Source of the DNA: Ignavibacteriales bacterium | Lineage (GTDB): Bacteria; Bacteroidota; Ignavibacteria; Ignavibacteriales; Melioribacteraceae | Assembly (NCBI GenBank): GCA_020059785.1 | Contig: JAGVBL010000386.1 | Coordinates: 1-10,324 of the forward strand | Length of the DNA: 10,324 bases | Reading direction: 5' to 3' | Part shown: positions 6,147-10,324 of the stretch, piece by piece | Layout: every line of letters begins with the position of its first letter | How positions within the stretch are numbered: the stretch's first letter is position 1 | Translations under genes and position numbers: made by a program | Notes under the pieces: model-generated | Told to the model about the DNA's origin: nothing | Database searches by the model: none | What the model saw: only the letters and a program-made list of their open reading frames with translations

Positions 6147-8579
6147 TTGGAAAGGAACGTAAATAACCAGAATACAACATTATTAGAAGAGCAGGCCGAT
6201 ACAAAGATATTATGTTATCATTGTGGTGACGAATGCCCCGACAATGCAATTCATATTAGCGAAAAAATCTTCTGCTGCAATGGTTGTAAAACCGTTTACG
6301 AAATTCTAAATCAGCATGACCTGTGTAATTATTATTCAATAGAGAACTCCCCTGGCATAACAAAAAAATATGATGTAAAACGCAACCTCGATTTTCTTGA
6401 TGACCTCTCTGCTAAAGAAAAATTTATTGATTTTACTGATGGTAAAATTTCAAAAGCAACATTTACAATTCCACAAATGCACTGCAGTTCCTGCATCTGG
6501 ATTTTAGAAAATCTTTACAAACTTAATCCCGGAATTATTTCCTCACAGGTTAATTTCCTTCAGAAGAAATTGTTCATCAACTTTTCCGAAGAAAAAACTG
6601 GCTTAAAACAAATTGTAGAGCTTCTCGATTCGATTGGTTATGAACCGTTACTAAATCTTGAAGAGAAACAGGAAGAAAAAGTAAAGGCAGAGAATAAAAA
6701 TCTTTATTATAAAATTGGGATTGCGGGATTCTGTTTTGGTAATATAATGCTGTTAAGTTTTCCGGAGTATTTATCTATAGGTGCTGAAGAACTGCCGGAG
6801 ATGAAAAGAATTTTTGCTTACTTGAATATTGTCCTTTCTTTACCGGTTTTTTTCTATAGCAGTTTAGATTACTTTTTATCTGCATGGAAAGGATTAAAGA
6901 AAAAATTAGTTAACATAGATGTACCGATTGCTCTTGGAATAATAGTTCTTTTTCTTAGAAGTATTATCGATATAATATTTCTTAACGGTGCAGGTTACCT
7001 AGATTCTTTAAGCGGACTTGTATTTTTTCTTTTGATCGGCAGATTATTTCAAAATAAGACTTACGAAACACTCAACTTCGAAAGAAATTACAAATCCTAC
7101 TTTCCAATTTCAGTAACGGTAAAAAAAGAAAATATTGAAACGACAATTCCAGTAGAGAAATTGGAAGTTGGAACACGTATAATAATCCGTAACAACGAGC
7201 TAATACCCGCAGATGCAATTTTAATTAAGGGTAAGGCAAATATTGATTATAGTTTTGTAACTGGTGAATCAATTCCAGTTTCGAAAAATACCGGGGAGAT
7301 GATCTATGCCGGCGGAAGACAGGTCGGCGGAGCAATTGAGCTCGAAACAATTAAAGAGATTTCGCAAAGCTATCTAACACAATTATGGAACAGCAAAGCA
7401 TTCCATAAAGAAGATGAGTCCAGAATAGTATCGCTTGCAAATTCCATCAGCAAACATTTTACATTTATCGTTCTATTTATAGCTATAGCCGGTGCTATTT
7501 ACTGGTTAACTGTTGATGCTGTATTTGCATTTAATGCGTTTACAGCTGTTTTAATTGTTGCGTGCCCCTGTGCACTTGCTCTTTCAACCCCGTTTACATT
7601 AGGGAACACACTTAGAATTTTCGGTCGTAATAAATTTTATTTGAAAAACACACACGTAATAGAAAAACTTGCAAGCGTTAATCATATTGTTTTCGACAAA
7701 ACCGGGACAATCACCGAAAATGATGCTGCATTAGTTAGTTTTGATGGTCAACTTACACACAATAACAAAATGCTTATTAAATCTGCGGTAAGAAATTCTT
7801 CGCATCCGTTAAGCCGTGCAATTTATAATTATTTGCATGATTCCGGTGTAACATCAATAGAATCATTCAGCGAAATAACAGGTGAAGGTATTACTGCAAT
7901 TATAAATGGTAAACAAATAAAAGTCGGATCCGAAAATTTTGTAACCGGATCAAATAGAGGTGATAGTTACTCTACACGTGTTTTTGTTTCGATCGATAAT
8001 GAACTGATCGGCTTTTTTACAATTTCTAATAAATACAGAAACGGACTAAAAGAAATTATTTCTTCACTGGAAAATAAATTTGAGATCTCACTTTTATCGG
8101 GCGATAACAATAGCGAGAAAGAAAACCTTACCCGGTTCTTTGCAGATGAAAAAGAGCTTCACTTCCGGAAATCCCCGCATGATAAACTTGATTATGTTAG
8201 CAATCTACAAGTGAATGGAAAAAAAGTTTTAATGATTGGGGACGGATTAAATGATGCCGGTGCTCTTAAAAAAAGCGATGTGGGAATTTCTATTTCGGAT
8301 AACATTAATAACTTTTCACCGGCTTGCGATGGAATACTCGACTCAAAATCTTTTAGCCGGTTAGCGGATTTTATTCTATTCTCTATTAAAAGCAGAAAAG
8401 TAATTATTGCAAGTTTTATTTTGTCTTTCATTTACAACATAGTGGGATTATCATTTGCAGTAACGGGTTCTTTATCACCTATTGTTGCAGCTATTTTAAT
8501 GCCCATTAGTTCAATTTCTGTTGTAGTCTTTACAACTTTTTCTATTAATTTTATTGCAAGAAAAGAAAGGTTTATTTAA
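6147..8579 (+). CDS. ccoI: CcoI, copper-transporting P1B-type ATPase for cbb3 oxidase assembly
   Basis: CcoI (FixI) is an inner-membrane copper ATPase needed to supply CuB to cbb3 oxidase. The 810-residue protein begins with the Cys-rich metal-binding domain typical of this subfamily (CYHCG at 23-27, CCNGC at 43-47), then a heavy-metal-associated domain with MHCSSC (111-116). About eight membrane segments follow, with TGES at 372-375, the metal-transporting CPC at 473-475, the phosphorylated Asp517 in DKTGT, the SHP motif (552-554) and GDGLND (698-703). The last segment carries MPISS, as in other CcoI proteins. All key residues are present. The only usable start before the first Cys motif appears to be TTG at 6147; an in-frame stop lies at 6117-6119, and no in-frame ATG or GTG lies between. 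The stop overlaps the ccoS start by one base (TAATG), indicating coupled translation. Confidence 0.95.
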   Translation: MERNVNNQNTTLLEEQADTKILCYHCGDECPDNAIHISEKIFCCNGCKTVYEILNQHDLCNYYSIENSPGITKKYDVKRNLDFLDDLSAKEKFIDFTDGKISKATFTIPQMHCSSCIWILENLYKLNPGIISSQVNFLQKKLFINFSEEKTGLKQIVELLDSIGYEPLLNLEEKQEEKVKAENKNLYYKIGIAGFCFGNIMLLSFPEYLSIGAEELPEMKRIFAYLNIVLSLPVFFYSSLDYFLSAWKGLKKKLVNIDVPIALGIIVLFLRSIIDIIFLNGAGYLDSLSGLVFFLLIGRLFQNKTYETLNFERNYKSYFPISVTVKKENIETTIPVEKLEVGTRIIIRNNELIPADAILIKGKANIDYSFVTGESIPVSKNTGEMIYAGGRQVGGAIELETIKEISQSYLTQLWNSKAFHKEDESRIVSLANSISKHFTFIVLFIAIAGAIYWLTVDAVFAFNAFTAVLIVACPCALALSTPFTLGNTLRIFGRNKFYLKNTHVIEKLASVNHIVFDKTGTITENDAALVSFDGQLTHNNKMLIKSAVRNSSHPLSRAIYNYLHDSGVTSIESFSEITGEGITAIINGKQIKVGSENFVTGSNRGDSYSTRVFVSIDNELIGFFTISNKYRNGLKEIISSLENKFEISLLSGDNNSEKENLTRFFADEKELHFRKSPHDKLDYVSNLQVNGKKVLMIGDGLNDAGALKKSDVGISISDNINNFSPACDGILDSKSFSRLADFILFSIKSRKVIIASFILSFIYNIVGLSFAVTGSLSPIVAAILMPISSISVVVFTTFSINFIARKERFI

Positions 8580-8818
8580 TGTCGGTTGTCTTTGTGTTGA
8601 TAGGTGCAAGTTTATTAGTGGCATTGGGATTTTTAGCAGCATATCTATGGGCAGTTAAAAGCGGTCAGTATGATGATAAACATACGCCGGCAATCAGAAT
8701 CTTATTTGAGAACAATAGAAAAGAGCAGAACGTAGAGAGCAGAACGATGAGTGACGAGAAAAGTGGCAAAATTGATGAAAGCATAATGAAGAGAGATGAG
8801 AAAAGTGAAAAGGAATAA
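8579..8818 (+). CDS. ccoS: CcoS, cbb3-type oxidase assembly protein, with an extra charged tail
   Basis: CcoS is a small single-span membrane protein needed to insert cofactors into CcoN. The first 45 residues are typical: a hydrophobic segment (VFVLIGASLLVALGFLAAYL) then WAVKSGQYDD and a short segment ending ILFEN. The gene directly follows ccoI with a one-base overlap, and GAAAGG inside the end of ccoI serves as its ribosome binding site. CcoS proteins are usually about 50-60 residues; this one has 79. The surplus, from about residue 46, is a hydrophilic tail rich in Glu, Lys, Arg and Ser, encoded by a purine-rich 7-base repeat tract. The tail is therefore probably a repeat-derived addition without a conserved function. 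ccoN follows after 56 bases. Confidence 0.92.
   Translation: MSVVFVLIGASLLVALGFLAAYLWAVKSGQYDDKHTPAIRILFENNRKEQNVESRTMSDEKSGKIDESIMKRDEKSEKE
8720..8807 (+). repeat. Purine-rich degenerate heptad tract encoding the CcoS tail
   Basis: AGAGCAGAACG occurs at 8722-8732 and again at 8736-8746, 14 bases apart. GAGAAAAGTG occurs at 8756-8765 and again at 8798-8807, 42 bases apart. Both distances are multiples of seven. In 8720-8754 the units read AAAGAGC, AGAACGT, AGAGAGC, AGAACGA, TGAGTGA. The unit type resembles the tract at the queC end. The reading frame of ccoS stays open through it. Confidence 0.7.
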
Positions 8819-8827
8819 TAAATTTTG

Positions 8828-8855
8828 CATTATACATTTTACATTATACATTAAT
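8828..8855 (+). repeat. Heptad tandem repeat in the ccoS-ccoN gap
   Basis: Four exact 7-base steps are seen: CATTATA, CATTTTA, CATTATA, CATTAAT. The 11-base word CATTATACATT occurs twice, 14 bases apart. The tract starts nine bases after the ccoS stop and ends 19 bases before the ccoN start, just ahead of the ccoN ribosome binding site AGGAG. Its unit differs in sequence from the purine-rich tract in ccoS but has the same period. Confidence 0.8.
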
Positions 8856-8874
8856 AAAATCAGGAGCTGTTTTA

Positions 8875-10324
8875 ATGACTGTTGAGAAATTCAGTTATGA
8901 TAATCAGATCGTCAAGCAATTTACAATTGCAACCGTAGTATGGGGAATTGTAGGAATGCTTGTCGGTTTAATTATTGCGATACAACTCTATCTACCCGAA
9001 TTGAATTTCGGAATATCGTATTTAACATTCGGGCGGATTCGTCCATTACATACCAACTCAGTAATTTTTGCATTTGTCGGTAATTTAATTTTTGCCGGTA
9101 TTTATTATTCGTTGCCCAGATTATGCAAAGCAAGTATGTGGAGTAAATTTCTTAGTAACTTTCACTTCTGGGGATGGCAATCAATAATTGTTCTTGCAGC
9201 AATAACTTTGCCGCTGGGTATAACAACAAGCAAAGAATATGCAGAACTTGAATGGCCAATCGATATTTTAATTGCTCTTGTCTGGGTTGCTTTTGGTGCT
9301 AATATGCTTGGCACAATAATTAAACGGCGCGAAAAACATATGTATGTTGCAATCTGGTTTTACATTGCAACCTTTGTTACAGTTACAGTTCTTCATGTTG
9401 TTAACTCACTCGAAATTCCGGCGACATTTATAAAGAGTTACCCGATTTATGCCGGTGTTCAGGACGCACTCGTTCAATGGTGGTACGGCCATAATGCCGT
9501 AGCATTTTTCTTAACAACACCGTTTTTAGGATTGATGTACTACTTCCTACCTAAAGCGGCAAACAGACCCGTTTATTCATACCGTCTTTCAATTCTTCAC
9601 TTCTGGTCATTAATATTTTTATATATATGGGCAGGGCCTCATCACCTTTTATATTCTGCTCTTCCTGATTGGGCACAATCGTTGGGAACAGTTTTTTCAG
9701 TGATGTTAATTGCTCCTTCATGGGGAGGAATGATAAACGGACTATTAACATTACGCGGTGCATGGGATCGAGTGCGCGATAATCCTATTTTGAAATTTAT
9801 GGTCGTTGCTGTTACTGCTTACGGTATGGCAACATTCGAAGGACCGATGCTTTCACTCAAAAATGTTAATGCAATTGCACACTTTACAGATTGGATAATT
9901 GCACATGTTCACGTTGGTGCGCTTGGATGGAATGGAATGTTAACATTCGGCATTTTATACTGGATGGTTCCAAAGATGTGGAATACAGATTTGTATTCTA
10001 AGAAAATGGCAAATGCTCATTTCTGGATTTCTACTTTAGGAATTGTATTCTATGCGATCCCGATGTATTGGTCGGGAATAGCGCAATCATTAATGTGGAA
10101 ACAATTTACCCCGCTCGGTATTCTTCAATATCCAAACTTTTTAGAAACTACTTTGCAGATAATTCCATTTCATATAATCAGATCCTTCGGCGGATTGCTA
10201 TACTTAACTGGTATCTGTTTAATGGGCTACAACTTGTTAAAAACTGCAAAACAAGGAAAGTTTGTTAAGGAAGAGGAAGCTGAAGCAGCCCCGCTTATAA
10301 TCGAAAAGGATAAAATGAAACGCG
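8875..10324 (+). CDS. ccoN: CcoN, cbb3-type cytochrome c oxidase catalytic subunit (open at right edge, possibly CcoNO)
   Basis: CcoN is the membrane subunit that reduces oxygen to water and pumps protons in high-affinity respiration. The frame opens at ATG 8875 after AGGAG and runs for 483 codons to the window edge without a stop. All metal ligands are visible and sit one residue earlier than in Pseudomonas stutzeri CcoN: His59 (RPLHTN) and His346 for low-spin haem b, His344 for haem b3, and His206 (WWYGHNAV), His256 and His257 (AGPHH) for CuB. The Tyr that cross-links to the CuB ligand is Tyr250. About twelve membrane segments are recognisable. The last one ends near residue 460, and a charged stretch EEEAEAAPLIIEKDK follows and stays open. 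That is where a stand-alone CcoN would normally end, so fusion to CcoO, as is common in Bacteroidota, is plausible. No usual gene track would show it as closed. Confidence 0.95.
   Translation, partial: MTVEKFSYDNQIVKQFTIATVVWGIVGMLVGLIIAIQLYLPELNFGISYLTFGRIRPLHTNSVIFAFVGNLIFAGIYYSLPRLCKASMWSKFLSNFHFWGWQSIIVLAAITLPLGITTSKEYAELEWPIDILIALVWVAFGANMLGTIIKRREKHMYVAIWFYIATFVTVTVLHVVNSLEIPATFIKSYPIYAGVQDALVQWWYGHNAVAFFLTTPFLGLMYYFLPKAANRPVYSYRLSILHFWSLIFLYIWAGPHHLLYSALPDWAQSLGTVFSVMLIAPSWGGMINGLLTLRGAWDRVRDNPILKFMVVAVTAYGMATFEGPMLSLKNVNAIAHFTDWIIAHVHVGALGWNGMLTFGILYWMVPKMWNTDLYSKKMANAHFWISTLGIVFYAIPMYWSGIAQSLMWKQFTPLGILQYPNFLETTLQIIPFHIIRSFGGLLYLTGICLMGYNLLKTAKQGKFVKEEEAEAAPLIIEKDKMKR

Noticed and set aside
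8192..8431. Minus-strand 79-codon frame
   Set aside because: It is antisense to the conserved GDGLND region and last membrane segments of ccoI.
8720..8855. CRISPR-like repeats
   Set aside because: Units are seven bases long, degenerate and directly adjacent, with no spacers, so this is not a CRISPR array.
9551..10268. Frames at 9551-9763 (minus) and 10068-10268 (plus)
   Set aside because: Both lie inside ccoN, whose metal ligands and membrane segments run through the whole stretch in another frame.

Overview
The window is A+T-rich bacterial chromosome. It most resembles the Bacteroidota/Chlorobiota side of the tree, Ignavibacteria-like organisms in particular. That placement is an inference from the ccoI-ccoS-ccoN gene order, the similarity of the proteins to that group as I remember them, the general A+T richness and the mixed use of Shine-Dalgarno sites. 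No RNA gene, CRISPR array, transposase or phage gene was seen.

Left part (1-3920, all minus strand). Transcribed right to left, the order is an MFS transporter, queC (7-cyano-7-deazaguanine synthase), a 74-residue protein of unknown function, a beta-class DNA methyltransferase, a PmeII-like type II restriction endonuclease, and the first 33 codons of queF. QueC makes preQ0 and QueF reduces it to preQ1, so the two are consecutive or near-consecutive steps of queuosine synthesis. A complete-looking restriction-modification cassette therefore sits between two genes of one pathway. The cassette is tightly packed: 12-base gap, 41-base overlap, then a 4-base ATGA overlap between the endonuclease stop and the queF start. 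The endonuclease gene is clearly poorer in G+C than queC and queF. The queF fragment is easy to miss because it runs off the left edge.

Middle part (3921-6146). A 165-base divergent region separates the MFS gene from yciO, a YrdC/Sua5-superfamily gene on the plus strand. Converging on yciO are an unrecognised 79-residue basic protein with a strong ribosome binding site and a YdfG-like short-chain dehydrogenase. A terminator-like hairpin lies between those two minus-strand genes.

Right part (6147-10324, plus strand) is the start of a cbb3-type cytochrome oxidase operon: ccoI (copper-exporting P-type ATPase for oxidase maturation), ccoS (assembly protein, overlapping ccoI by one base) and ccoN (catalytic subunit), which is still open at the right edge and may continue as a CcoNO fusion.

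An unexpected thread is a set of degenerate 7-base tandem repeats at gene ends: one carries the queC stop codon, one encodes the extra C-terminal tail of CcoS, and a third of different sequence fills the ccoS-ccoN gap. The two strongest leads are the restriction-modification cassette nested inside the queC/queF pair and these heptad tracts.
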